Below, piece after piece: positions 1-10,558 of a stretch of DNA of 14,634 nt (its first letter is position 1; each line of letters starts with the position of its first letter). Below the pieces are notes generated by a model. That model was not told the DNA's origin, searched no databases, and was given only the letters and a program-made list of their open reading frames with translations. Both the position numbers and the translations under genes were made by a program. Source of the stretch: an uncultured Rhodanobacteraceae bacterium (lineage in GTDB: Bacteria; Pseudomonadota; Gammaproteobacteria; Xanthomonadales; Rhodanobacteraceae); assembly GCA_937902695.1 (NCBI GenBank), contig CALFNI010000135.1:1-14634 (forward strand), in the 5' to 3' direction.

Positions 1-1040
1 CGTGCGTCGCGCCTTTCACGAGCAGATACCCGACAGGAGCGGAGCAGGTGCGGCTCTTTGAGAAGCTCGTCCAGCGCGTCCGCGCCGAGCCCGGTGTCGC
101 GGCGGTCGGCGCGGGCACCGTGCTGCCGGCGCGCATCAACTTCATGCACGACGTCGTCGCGAGCGGCACGGCCCCGCCGACCGATCACGCCGCGCCCGCC
201 GCGAGTTATGGCGCCGTCGACGACGGCTTCCTCGCCGCGTACGGCATCACGCTGCAGGAAGGGCGCTTCTTCGACTCGCGCGACACCGCCGACGGCGACC
301 GCGTCGCGGTCGTCGACCGCCGCTTCGCCGAACGCTTCGGCAACGGCGACTCGCTCGTCGGCAAGCGCTTCCGCCTCGATCCGAACGATCCCGACGGCCG
401 GACCGTCACCGTCGTCGGCGTGATCGGCCGCCTCACGCTGAACCAGCCTGGCGACACGCCCACGCCGACGATGCTCGTGCCGTTGCGCCAGGATCCCGGC
501 CGCATCGCAAGTCTCGCGATCCGCGCGCGCGGCGAACCCGGCGCGTTCGCGCCGCGCCTCGCCGAAATCATGCGCGAAGTCGACGCGGATACGCCGCTCT
601 ACTGGGTGCGCGACTACCGGACGATCATCCGGAGCGTGACCTACGGCGAGCGCGTCGTCGCGCAATGGTTCGGCGCGTTCGGCCTCGTCGCGCTGCTGCT
701 CGCCGGCGCCGGACTCTACGGCGTCATGGCATTCAGCGTCAGCCAGCGCATCCGCGAGATCGGCGTGCGCCGCGCGCTCGGCGCGCCCGACACGCGCGTG
801 CTGCGCAGCCTCTTCGCGCGCAGCGCCGTGCAGCTTCTGACCGGGCTCGCGATCGGCCTCGCGCTCGGCATTCCTTTCGCGAACGCGCTGACCGGCTGGC
901 TCGCCAGCATCGAGCGCGAGAACACCGCCGTCGTCATCGCCGCGCTCGCCGTGCTCGTCGGCGCGGCGCTGCTGGCGACGCTGATCCCGGCACGGCGCGC
1001 GCTGCGCGTCGATCCGATGGTTGCATTGCGTTACGAATGA
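1..1040 (+). CDS. MacB/FtsX-family (ADOP-like) ABC transporter permease 1, 5'-truncated by window edge
   Basis: C-terminal 345 residues of a large ABC permease. The frame is open from base 3 to the window edge, and the residues before the GTG at 48 (SRYPTGAEQVRLFEKL) match the run seen at the same place in the sister permeases, so 48 is not the true start. The visible part is the second half of a duplicated permease: a periplasmic MacB-core domain (visible residues about 1-210, with the conserved TVTVVGVIG stretch), a helix carrying LLLAGAGLYGVMAF, the cytoplasmic coupling segment REIGVRRALGA, two more helices, and the family ending DPMVALRYE. It aligns closely with permease 4 (6006-8423) along its whole visible length, so about 465 residues are probably missing to the left. 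It is first in the visible operon. Inner-membrane location and coupling to the ATPase at 8443 are inferred from the family and the context; the substrate is unknown. Confidence 0.9.
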   Translation, partial: CVAPFTSRYPTGAEQVRLFEKLVQRVRAEPGVAAVGAGTVLPARINFMHDVVASGTAPPTDHAAPAASYGAVDDGFLAAYGITLQEGRFFDSRDTADGDRVAVVDRRFAERFGNGDSLVGKRFRLDPNDPDGRTVTVVGVIGRLTLNQPGDTPTPTMLVPLRQDPGRIASLAIRARGEPGAFAPRLAEIMREVDADTPLYWVRDYRTIIRSVTYGERVVAQWFGAFGLVALLLAGAGLYGVMAFSVSQRIREIGVRRALGAPDTRVLRSLFARSAVQLLTGLAIGLALGIPFANALTGWLASIERENTAVVIAALAVLVGAALLATLIPARRALRVDPMVALRYE

Positions 1041-1065
1041 TCGGCGCGCGGGGACGCACGATCCG

Positions 1066-1071
1066 AGGAGG
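1066..1071 (+). promoter_or_regulatory. Ribosome binding site of permease 2
   Basis: AGGAGG lies 4 bases before the ATG at 1076. It is the strongest Shine-Dalgarno match in the operon. It fixes the start of permease 2, rejecting the much longer open frame that begins at 665 inside the previous gene. The 35-base gap (1041-1075) holds no promoter that I can recognise. Confidence 0.8.
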
Positions 1072-1075
1072 ATCC

Positions 1076-3532
1076 ATGTTCGACAGCTTGTTCCAGGACC
1101 TGCGCTACGGACTCCGTTCGCTGACCGCACGCCCCGCCTTCACGATCGCCGCCCTGCTGACGCTGGCGCTCGCGATCGGCGCCAACACGCTCGTCTTCAG
1201 CCTGATCGACGGCATCTACCTGACGCCGCTGCCATACCGCGACGACGCGGCGCTGGTCGATGTCGAGAACCGCTATCCGAACATGGGGCTCGATGCGACC
1301 GGCGCCTCGATTCCCGACTACCTCGACCGGCGCGAAGGCGTCAAGGCGCTCGCCGAAAGCGCGCTCTACACCAACGACAACTTCAACCTGGCGATCGAAG
1401 GCGCGCCCGAGCGCGTGCACGGCATCCGCGCGACCCCGACGCTCTTCGCGACGCTCGGCGTGAGTCCGGCGCTCGGCCGAGCGTTCAACGACGACGAGGC
1501 GCAAACCGGCGCCGATCGCGTCGTCGTGCTCGGCGATGCGATGTGGAAGAACCGCTTCAACGCCGATCCCGGCATCGTCGGCCGCGAGCTCAGGCTCAAC
1601 GGCGAAAGCTACAAGGTGATCGGCGTCATGCCGGCGGGCTTCATGTTCCCCACGCGCGAGACGGCGCTCTACGTGCCGTTCGCATTCACCGCCGCGCAGA
1701 AATCCGACGACCAGCGCGGCTACGAGTTCTCGACGAGCATCGCGCGCCTCGCGCCGGGCGCGACGCTCGGCGACGTCAAGCAACAGGCCGATCTCGTCAT
1801 CCGCCGCAACCTCGATCGCATCGGCGCGATCGGCGGCGGCGGCACGCGTTTCGCGGCGTTCATGAAATCGGCCGGATTCACCGTCAACGTGCGGCCGCTG
1901 CGCACGCTGCTCGCCGGCGAGCACTCGCGCATGCTGTTCCTGTTGCAGCTCGCCGTCGGGCTGGTCCTGCTGATCGCCTGCGCGAACATCGCGAACCTCC
2001 TGCTCACGCGGCTCTCGGCGCGCCAGAAGGAGCTCTCGGTGCGCACCGCGCTCGGCGCGAGCCGCGCGCGCGTCGCGCGCCAGCTTCTCATCGAGGCCGT
2101 GCTGCTCGCCGTCGCCGGCGCCGCGCTCGGTGTCGGATTCGCCGCGATCGGCCAGCGTCTGGTCGGCATGACCGGCCTCCTGCCCGACTGGGTCTCGCTC
2201 GGCCTCGACGTGCGCGTCCTCATGTTCACGCTCGCCGTCGCCGTCGGCGCCGGGCTCGTGTTCGGCCTCGCGCCGGTGCTGTCGACCGGGCTTGGCCAGC
2301 CGCAGCAGGTGCTGCGCGAATCGGGCCGGCTCGGCGGCGGCGGACGCCATGCGCGGGCCGTGCGCTCGACGCTCGTCGTCGTGCAGATCGCGCTCGCCGT
2401 CGCGCTGCTGGCGAGCGCGGGCCTCCTGGTGCGGAGCTTCGCGAAAGTCGTGCAGGAAAGCCCCGGCTTCGAAAGCAGCGGCGTGCTGACCGCCGCGATC
2501 GCGCTGCCGAAGGCGAAATATCCGGACGATGCGTCCCGCGCCGCGGTCATGGCGCGCTATCTCGAGGCGGCACGCAATCTTCCGGGCGTCGTCGCAGCCG
2601 GTCTTGCCGACGCGCAGCCGATGTCCGACAACAACGCAGGCTCGAGCTACCGCATCGGCGGTCGCCCGGACAACGGCGCGACGCCGCACGCATTCGCGCG
2701 CACCGCCGATGCGGACTACTTCAAGGCGATGGGCATTCCGCTCAGGCAGGGCCGCTGGTTCGAAGCGAGCGACTGGACGAGCCCGAACAAGGTCGCGCTC
2801 ATCGACGAGCTCTTCGCGAAGAAGCGCTTCCCGAACGGCGATGCGGTCGGCCAGGTGCTCGATCTCGAGCGGCCCGGCGTGACCGATCGCAGGTTCACGA
2901 TCGTCGGCGTCGTCGGCACGGTCAAGAACGGCGACCTCGGCGAGGACGTCAAGGAGGAAACCTACTACCTCGACTACGGTCAGGTGCCCGCCGAAACGGT
3001 TGCGCTGATCCTGCGCACGTCAGGTCCGCCCGCCGCGCTGTCGCAGCCGCTGCGCGAAGCGATCCACAACGTCGATCCGGATCAGCCGCTGTTCGACCTG
3101 ATGACGCTCGACCAGCGCGTGCAGCTCTCGCTGACCGGCCGTCGCGTGCCGATGCAGCTGATCGGCGTGTTCGCCGCGCTCGCGCTCGTGCTGGCCGCGA
3201 TCGGCATCTACGGCGTGCTCGCGTTCGCCGTCGCGCAGCGCACCGGCGAGTTCGGCGTGCGCATGGCGATCGGCGCCGATACCGCGCGCATCCGCCGGCA
3301 CGTCCTCGGCGACGGCGCGCGGCTCGTCGGCATCGGGCTCGGCATCGGCATCGTCGGGGCCATCGCTCTCGGCTTCGTGCTGCAGAGCCAGCTCTTCGGC
3401 GTCGGCGCGATCGATCTCGTCAGCCTCTCGGCGGTCGTCGCGGTGCTCGCGCTCACGTCGCTCGTCGCGTGCTGGCTGCCCGCGCGACGCGCGGCGCGGA
3501 CGGCGCCGATCGAAGCGTTGCGCTACGAATGA
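1076..3532 (+). CDS. MacB/FtsX-family (ADOP-like) ABC transporter permease 2
   Basis: Complete 818-residue inner-membrane permease made of two tandem MacB-type units. Unit 1: helix about 22-45 with the family run LALAIGANTLVFS, periplasmic core domain about 46-285, helices about 286-309 (CANIANLLLTR), 337-360 and 380-404. Unit 2: helix about 432-453, periplasmic domain about 454-690, helices about 692-717 (AAIGIYGVLAFAVAQR), 750-770 and 780-801, ending PIEALRYE. The cytoplasmic coupling segments KELSVRTALGASR and GEFGVRMAIGADT each follow the second helix of their unit, where FtsX permeases contact the ATPase. Length and order fit the ADOP family of about 800 residues. The start is set by AGGAGG and by alignment of the MxxxLxxDLRxxLRSL opening with permease 3. 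Family knowledge: MacB-type permeases couple cytoplasmic ATP hydrolysis to periplasmic movements, for example in peptide, macrolide or lipoprotein handling. The substrate here is unknown. Confidence 0.93.
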   Translation: MFDSLFQDLRYGLRSLTARPAFTIAALLTLALAIGANTLVFSLIDGIYLTPLPYRDDAALVDVENRYPNMGLDATGASIPDYLDRREGVKALAESALYTNDNFNLAIEGAPERVHGIRATPTLFATLGVSPALGRAFNDDEAQTGADRVVVLGDAMWKNRFNADPGIVGRELRLNGESYKVIGVMPAGFMFPTRETALYVPFAFTAAQKSDDQRGYEFSTSIARLAPGATLGDVKQQADLVIRRNLDRIGAIGGGGTRFAAFMKSAGFTVNVRPLRTLLAGEHSRMLFLLQLAVGLVLLIACANIANLLLTRLSARQKELSVRTALGASRARVARQLLIEAVLLAVAGAALGVGFAAIGQRLVGMTGLLPDWVSLGLDVRVLMFTLAVAVGAGLVFGLAPVLSTGLGQPQQVLRESGRLGGGGRHARAVRSTLVVVQIALAVALLASAGLLVRSFAKVVQESPGFESSGVLTAAIALPKAKYPDDASRAAVMARYLEAARNLPGVVAAGLADAQPMSDNNAGSSYRIGGRPDNGATPHAFARTADADYFKAMGIPLRQGRWFEASDWTSPNKVALIDELFAKKRFPNGDAVGQVLDLERPGVTDRRFTIVGVVGTVKNGDLGEDVKEETYYLDYGQVPAETVALILRTSGPPAALSQPLREAIHNVDPDQPLFDLMTLDQRVQLSLTGRRVPMQLIGVFAALALVLAAIGIYGVLAFAVAQRTGEFGVRMAIGADTARIRRHVLGDGARLVGIGLGIGIVGAIALGFVLQSQLFGVGAIDLVSLSAVVAVLALTSLVACWLPARRAARTAPIEALRYE

Positions 3533-3534
3533 GC

Positions 3535-3540
3535 AGGTGA
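3535..3540 (+). promoter_or_regulatory. Ribosome binding site of permease 3
   Basis: AGGTGA lies 4 bases before the ATG at 3545, inside the 12-base gap after the permease 2 stop. It supports this ATG and tight co-translation of the two permeases. Confidence 0.6.
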
Positions 3541-3544
3541 AGCC

Positions 3545-5992
<2,448 letters not shown>

Positions 5993-6005
5993 GCAGGGCC
6001 ACCCG

Positions 6006-8423
6006 ATGACCGCACTCCTCCACGATTTCCGCGACGCACTGCGTTCGACGCTGAAGAATCCCGGCTTTGCCGCGCTCCTCGTCGGCGTGCTCGGCGCGGG
6101 CCTCGCCTGCGTGATCTTCATGCTCACGCTGCTCGACGGCTTCATCCTGCGTCCGCTGCCGTTCGCCGAGCCCGCGCAACTGGTGCAAGCCGGCTTCTTC
6201 GGCGACGGCGGCCTCGGCAACGTGTTCCCGGTCGACAGCCGCGACCTCGCGCAATTGCAGCACTACGTTGCGGCGAAAGGCGAAGTCGCCGCGGTCGCGC
6301 GCTCGACGATCAACCTGAGCGACTTCGACCGCGCCGAGCGCTATCACGGCGGCCACGTCACGGCGAACCTCTTCCGCGTGCTCGGCGTCGCGCCGCTGAT
6401 CGGCCGCGAGTTCTTGGTCGCCGAGGCGAAGCCGGGCGCGGCGCCGACCGCGATGCTCTCGTACTCGCTCTGGCAATCGCGCTACGGCGGCGACCGGTCC
6501 ATCGTCGGCCGCACGATCCGCGTCGACGGCCAGCCGGCGACGGTGATCGGCGTCATGCCGGATGGCTTCACCTATCCGCGCAACGAGGACATCTGGGTAC
6601 CGTCGACGACGATCGCCGACCGCGTGCCGGTCGACCCGTTCGCGTACTGGGTCATCGCGCGGCGCCATGCCGATGCGAGCGACGCCGATCTCGCCGCCGC
6701 GTTCGACCGCTGGTTCGCCGACGCCGCGCGCGCCGATCCCGAGCGCTTTCGCGGCCGCAGCTTCCGCGTCGAGCCGCTCGCGCGCATGGCGGCCGATCGC
6801 ACGACGCGCGGCACGCTCGGCAGCATGCTCGCCGCCGTGGCGATGGTGCTGCTCGTCTCGTGCGCGAACGCGGCGAACCTCCTGCTGACGCGCACGCTCG
6901 GTCGCTCGCACGATCTCGCCGTGCGCGTCGCGCTCGGCGCGGGCCGGCGGCGGCTCATTTCGCGCATCCTCGTCGAGAGCCTCCTGCTGACGACGCTCGC
7001 GACGGCGCTCGCCTTCGCGCTCGCGCGCGCCGGCGTCGCGTGGCAGCAGGGCGCGATGCAGGACACCGAGTTCTTCCCGCTGTGGCTCCGCTTCGACGTC
7101 GACCTTCGCGTCGTGCTGCTCGCGTTCGCGGCAGCGACATTCGCGGCGATCGCCGCCGGTCTTTTGCCCGCGCTCCGCGCCGGGCGCATGGCAATCGGCG
7201 GCGATATCCGACAAGGCTCCCGCGGCGTCGCCGGCGGATCGTTCGCGCGCACGAGCCGCGTGCTCGTCGTCGGCGAGATCGCGCTGTCGTGCGCGCTCCT
7301 GATCTGCGTCGGCACGCTCGTGCGCGGCATCGGCGCGCTCGACCGCGCCGACCTCGGCATCGATCAGGACCGGCTGCTGACCGCGCGCATCGCGCTGTCG
7401 ACCGCCGTGCATCCGGATGCGCCGGAACAGGTCCAGGTCTTCGAGCGCATCGCGGAGCGCCTGCGCGACGACGCCGGCGTGGTCGACGCGAGCGTCGGCA
7501 CCGCGCTGCCCGGCACGTTCTACAACAGCTTCCATTTCGTGTTGCCCGAAGGCACGGCGCCCGGCGACGCCGATCCGCCGACGTTCTATTCCGGTGCGGT
7601 CGACGCGCATTTCCCCGGCGCGTACGGCGTCAAGCTCGAACAGGGCCGCTTCTTCGACGAGCGTGACCGCGCCGATACCGCACCGGTCGCAGTGGTAGAC
7701 CGCAAGTTCGCCGAGCGCTTCGGCAACGGCGCGCCGATCGTCGGCCGCCGCTTCCGCATCGATCCGCGCGATCCGGACGGCCCGACCGTGACCGTCGTCG
7801 GCGTCGTCGCCGCGCTGACGCTCGACGTGCCCGGCAACGCGCCCGCGCCTTCGCTGCTGCGCCCGCTGAGCCAGGATCCGTTCTACATCGCGACGATCGC
7901 CGTGCGCACGCGCGGCGGCGCGCTTGCATTCGTGCCGCGGCTCAACGCGATCGTGCACGCGGTCGACGCCGACGCGCCGCTCTACTGGGTGCGCGACTAC
8001 GCCGACGTGATCCGCGCGTCGACGATCGCGGAGCGCATCGTCGCGAAGAGCTTCGCCGCGTTCGGCCTGATCGCGCTGGCGCTCGCCGGCGCCGGGCTCT
8101 ACGGCGTCATGGCGTTCGCCGTCGCACAACGCACGCGCGAGATCGGCGTGCGCCGCGCGCTCGGCGCGCCGGCGAGGCACGTGCTCGGCGACGTGTTCGG
8201 GCGCAGCGTCGTCGAGCTCGGCGCTGGCCTTGCAGTCGGCGTCGTCGCCGGCATCGTGCTCGCGCGCCTGTTGACGCGCTCGCTCGAGAACATCGAGACG
8301 GTCGGCATCGCAGCGATCGGCGCCGCGCTCGCGGTGCTCGTTGCCGCCGTCGCGCTCGCCGTCAGCGTACCCGTGCGGCGCGCACTCCGCGTCGATCCGG
8401 CTGTCGCGCTGAGGCACGAATGA
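6006..8423 (+). CDS. MacB/FtsX-family (ADOP-like) ABC transporter permease 4, close paralogue of permease 1
   Basis: Complete 805-residue duplicated permease. Unit 1: helix about 21-44, periplasmic domain to about 268, helices about 271-294 (SCANAANLLLTR), 322-342 and 366-389. Unit 2: helix about 418-438, periplasmic domain to about 680, helices about 682-706 (LALAGAGLYGVMAFAVAQR), 735-755 and 766-788, ending DPAVALRHE. Coupling segments HDLAVRVALGAGR and REIGVRRALGA are present. The first helix lacks the usual GIGANT motif (it reads VGVLGAGLACVIF), so the amino-terminal unit has diverged while the C-terminal unit is typical. The C-terminal 340 residues track the visible part of permease 1 closely, including TPLYWVRDY/APLYWVRDY and AERFGNG. 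The open frame runs back to 5856 inside permease 3. The ATG at 6006 is chosen because its MxxLLxDxRDALRS opening aligns with the sisters and a weak CAGGG lies just upstream. Confidence 0.92.
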   Translation: MTALLHDFRDALRSTLKNPGFAALLVGVLGAGLACVIFMLTLLDGFILRPLPFAEPAQLVQAGFFGDGGLGNVFPVDSRDLAQLQHYVAAKGEVAAVARSTINLSDFDRAERYHGGHVTANLFRVLGVAPLIGREFLVAEAKPGAAPTAMLSYSLWQSRYGGDRSIVGRTIRVDGQPATVIGVMPDGFTYPRNEDIWVPSTTIADRVPVDPFAYWVIARRHADASDADLAAAFDRWFADAARADPERFRGRSFRVEPLARMAADRTTRGTLGSMLAAVAMVLLVSCANAANLLLTRTLGRSHDLAVRVALGAGRRRLISRILVESLLLTTLATALAFALARAGVAWQQGAMQDTEFFPLWLRFDVDLRVVLLAFAAATFAAIAAGLLPALRAGRMAIGGDIRQGSRGVAGGSFARTSRVLVVGEIALSCALLICVGTLVRGIGALDRADLGIDQDRLLTARIALSTAVHPDAPEQVQVFERIAERLRDDAGVVDASVGTALPGTFYNSFHFVLPEGTAPGDADPPTFYSGAVDAHFPGAYGVKLEQGRFFDERDRADTAPVAVVDRKFAERFGNGAPIVGRRFRIDPRDPDGPTVTVVGVVAALTLDVPGNAPAPSLLRPLSQDPFYIATIAVRTRGGALAFVPRLNAIVHAVDADAPLYWVRDYADVIRASTIAERIVAKSFAAFGLIALALAGAGLYGVMAFAVAQRTREIGVRRALGAPARHVLGDVFGRSVVELGAGLAVGVVAGIVLARLLTRSLENIETVGIAAIGAALAVLVAAVALAVSVPVRRALRVDPAVALRHE

Positions 8424-8430
8424 AACTCAT

Positions 8431-8436
8431 GGAGAA
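8431..8436 (+). promoter_or_regulatory. Ribosome binding site of the ATPase gene
   Basis: GGAGAA lies 6 bases before the ATG at 8443. It favours this ATG over the in-frame TTG immediately before it at 8440. Confidence 0.65.
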
Positions 8437-8442
8437 CCGTTG

Positions 8443-9147
8443 ATGCAACCTCTGGTACGCCTCGCCGACATCGAGCGCTCGTATCCGCTGGCAGGCTCGA
8501 AGGTCTGGGTGCTGCGGCACGTCAACCTCGAGATCGGCGCCGGCGAGTTCGTCAGCGTCATGGGCCCGAGCGGCGCCGGCAAGAGCTCGCTCCTCAATGT
8601 GCTCGGCCTCATGGACAACGAGTGGCGCGGCCACTACGAGCTCGACGGCGTCGCGGTCGAGAAACTCGACGCGAAGCACCGGCAGGCGCTGCAGCGCGAC
8701 AAGATCGCGTTCATCTTCCAGCACTATCACCTGATCGACGATCTCAAGGTCTGGGAGAACCTCGACCTGCCGCTGCAATACCGCAACGTCAATGCGAAGG
8801 AACGCCAGGCCCAGGTCGGCGATCTGCTCGATCGCTTCTCGATCGTCGGCAAGAAGGATCTCTACCCGAGCCAGCTTTCGGGCGGACAGCAGCAGCTCGT
8901 CGCCGTCGCTCGCGCGGTCATCACGCGGCCCAAGCTGCTGCTCGCCGACGAGCCGACCGGCGCGCTGCATTCGAGCCAGGCGCGCATGATCATGGACCTC
9001 CTGCACGAGCTCAATCGCGACGGCATGACGATCGTGCAGGTCACGCACAACGAGGATTTCGCGCGCGAGGCGCAGCGGCTCGTGCGGCTCGCGGACGGCT
9101 GGCTCGAGAAGCCCGCGGCGCCATCGAGCCAGATTGAATCGGGCTAG
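8443..9147 (+). CDS. ABC transporter ATP-binding protein, MacB/LolD type
   Basis: A 234-residue cytoplasmic ATPase, standard length for the MacB/LolD/FtsE nucleotide-binding group. Visible motifs in order are Walker A GPSGAGKSS (41-49), Q-loop Gln93 in FIFQHYHL, signature LSGGQ (145-149), Walker B LLLADE (165-170) with catalytic Glu170, and switch His202 in VTHNE. All residues needed for ATP hydrolysis are present. Two positions depart from the common MacB pattern. The residue after GGQQQ is Leu rather than Arg, and the D-loop reads ALHS rather than ALDS. It follows permease 4 by 19 bases and precedes the response regulator by 9. It is the only ATPase in the window, so it is the natural energy source for the four permeases; that pairing is inferred. 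The ATG at 8443 is preferred over TTG at 8440 for its spacing from GGAGAA. Confidence 0.95.
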   Translation: MQPLVRLADIERSYPLAGSKVWVLRHVNLEIGAGEFVSVMGPSGAGKSSLLNVLGLMDNEWRGHYELDGVAVEKLDAKHRQALQRDKIAFIFQHYHLIDDLKVWENLDLPLQYRNVNAKERQAQVGDLLDRFSIVGKKDLYPSQLSGGQQQLVAVARAVITRPKLLLADEPTGALHSSQARMIMDLLHELNRDGMTIVQVTHNEDFAREAQRLVRLADGWLEKPAAPSSQIESG

Positions 9148-9156
9148 ACTTCCGAC

Positions 9157-10542
9157 ATGGCAGCCCATCGAACCCGCATCCTCATCGCCGACGATCAGCG
9201 CGAAGTCCGCGAAGCCCTCCGTCTCCTGTTCAAAGGCGAAGGCATCGACGCCGCCAGCGTCGACAGCCCGCGCGCGGCGCTCGATGCGCTGAAGAAGGAA
9301 CGCTTCGAGGCGGCACTGATCGACCTCAACTACGCGCGCGACACGACCTCCGGCGCCGAAGGCCTCGAGCTCCTGCGCGACGTCCGCAAGCTCGATGCGG
9401 AGCTGCCCGTGATCGTCATGACCGCGTGGGGCACGATCGATCTCGCGGTCGAGGCGATGCGCCTGGGCGCCGGCGATTTCATCGAGAAGCCGTGGGACAA
9501 CCAGCGCCTGATGAGCGTGATCCGCAACCAGCTCGCGCTCGCCGATTCGCGTGGCGAGGCGGCGCGGCTGAAGCGCGAGAACGAGATCCTGCGCGGCGAC
9601 GGCGACGAGCCGTTCATCGCCGAATCGGCCGCGATGAAGAGCGTGCTCGCGCAGCTCGACCGCGTCGCGCCGACCGACGCGAACGTGCTGATCCTCGGCG
9701 AGAACGGCACCGGCAAGGGCGTCGTCGCGCGGCGCCTGCACGCGCGCTCGCAGCGCGCGGGCAAGCCGCTCGTCAAGGTCAACATGGGCGGCATCCCGGA
9801 ATCGGTGTTCGAAGCCGAGATGTTCGGCCACGTGCGCGGCGCGTTCACGGACGCGAAGACCGACCGCATCGGCCGCTTCGAGCTCGCCGACGGCGGCAGT
9901 CTCTTCATGGACGAGATCGCGAACATTCCGCCCGCGCAGCAGCCCAAGCTGCTGCGTGTGCTCGAAGACGGCGAGCTCGAGCGCGTCGGATCGTCGCGCA
10001 CGCTGAAGGTCGACGTGCGCCTGATCTCTGCGACGAATGCCGATCTCGGCGCGGAGATCGCCCGCGGCGCGTTCCGGCGCGATCTTCTTTTCCGCCTCAA
10101 TACGGTCGAGCTGCGCCTGCCGCCGCTTCGCGAGCGCGACGAGGACATCGCGCTCCTCGCCGAAGCGTTCCTCGCGCATTTCCGCAAGCGCTATCAGCGC
10201 GAAACGCTGCATTTCGCGCCGTCGGCGCTGCAGGCGCTCCGGAGCTACGCATGGCCCGGCAACGTGCGCGAGCTTTCGCATGCGGTCGAGCGCGCGGTGC
10301 TGATGCTCGACGGCGACACGCTCGACGACGCCGCGCTCAATCTCAAGCCCGAGGCGACGCACGCGCTGTCCGGCGCGGCGGCGCTCGCCGCAAGCGGCTC
10401 GATGACCGTCGACGAGGCCGAAGAGCAGCTCGTGCGCGGCGCGCTCGAGCGGACCGGCGGCAACATCCAGCGCGCCGCGACGCTGCTCGGCCTCAGCCGG
10501 CCGTCGCTGTACCGGCGCATGGAGAAATACGGCATCGAGTAG
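9157..10542 (+). CDS. NtrC-family sigma-54-dependent response regulator
   Basis: A 461-residue transcription activator with three domains. Receiver (about 5-125): acidic pair Asp12-Asp13, phosphoacceptor Asp56 (LIDLN), Thr89 and Lys111. AAA+ domain (about 152-380): Walker A GENGTGKG (181-188), sigma-54 contact loop GAFTDA (228-233), Walker B GGSLFMDEI (246-254), arginine-finger region around FRRDLLFRLN (306-315), then LPPLRERDEDI and WPGNVREL. C-terminal Fis-type helix-turn-helix (about 433-461, GGNIQRAATLLGLSRPSLYRRM). Known family role: when phosphorylated it oligomerises, hydrolyses ATP and remodels sigma-54 RNA polymerase at -24/-12 promoters. The contact loop is GAFTDA instead of the usual GAFTGA, with the key Phe and Thr kept. 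No good Shine-Dalgarno precedes the ATG, so translation may be coupled to the ATPase gene 9 bases upstream. Its partner is the kinase at 10559. The target is probably this operon's own promoter, which is not in the window. Confidence 0.95.
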   Translation: MAAHRTRILIADDQREVREALRLLFKGEGIDAASVDSPRAALDALKKERFEAALIDLNYARDTTSGAEGLELLRDVRKLDAELPVIVMTAWGTIDLAVEAMRLGAGDFIEKPWDNQRLMSVIRNQLALADSRGEAARLKRENEILRGDGDEPFIAESAAMKSVLAQLDRVAPTDANVLILGENGTGKGVVARRLHARSQRAGKPLVKVNMGGIPESVFEAEMFGHVRGAFTDAKTDRIGRFELADGGSLFMDEIANIPPAQQPKLLRVLEDGELERVGSSRTLKVDVRLISATNADLGAEIARGAFRRDLLFRLNTVELRLPPLRERDEDIALLAEAFLAHFRKRYQRETLHFAPSALQALRSYAWPGNVRELSHAVERAVLMLDGDTLDDAALNLKPEATHALSGAAALAASGSMTVDEAEEQLVRGALERTGGNIQRAATLLGLSRPSLYRRMEKYGIE

Positions 10543-10558
10543 CGCGGTTCCCGCTACC

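Noticed and set aside
48..1040. A complete gene starting with GTG at 48.
   Set aside because: The frame stays open to the left edge, and the residues before 48 match the sister permeases, so this is the tail of a larger gene.
665..1075. N-terminal extension of permease 2 back to 665.
   Set aside because: It overlaps permease 1 in another frame, encodes an Arg-rich low-complexity run typical of GC-rich shadow frames, and the clear ribosome binding site is at 1066-1071.
10540..10556. Small inverted repeat (TAGCG...CGCTA, 7-base loop) between the regulator stop and the kinase ATG.
   Set aside because: A five-base stem with no T-run is expected by chance at this GC content. It is too weak to call a terminator, though it could slightly affect kinase translation.
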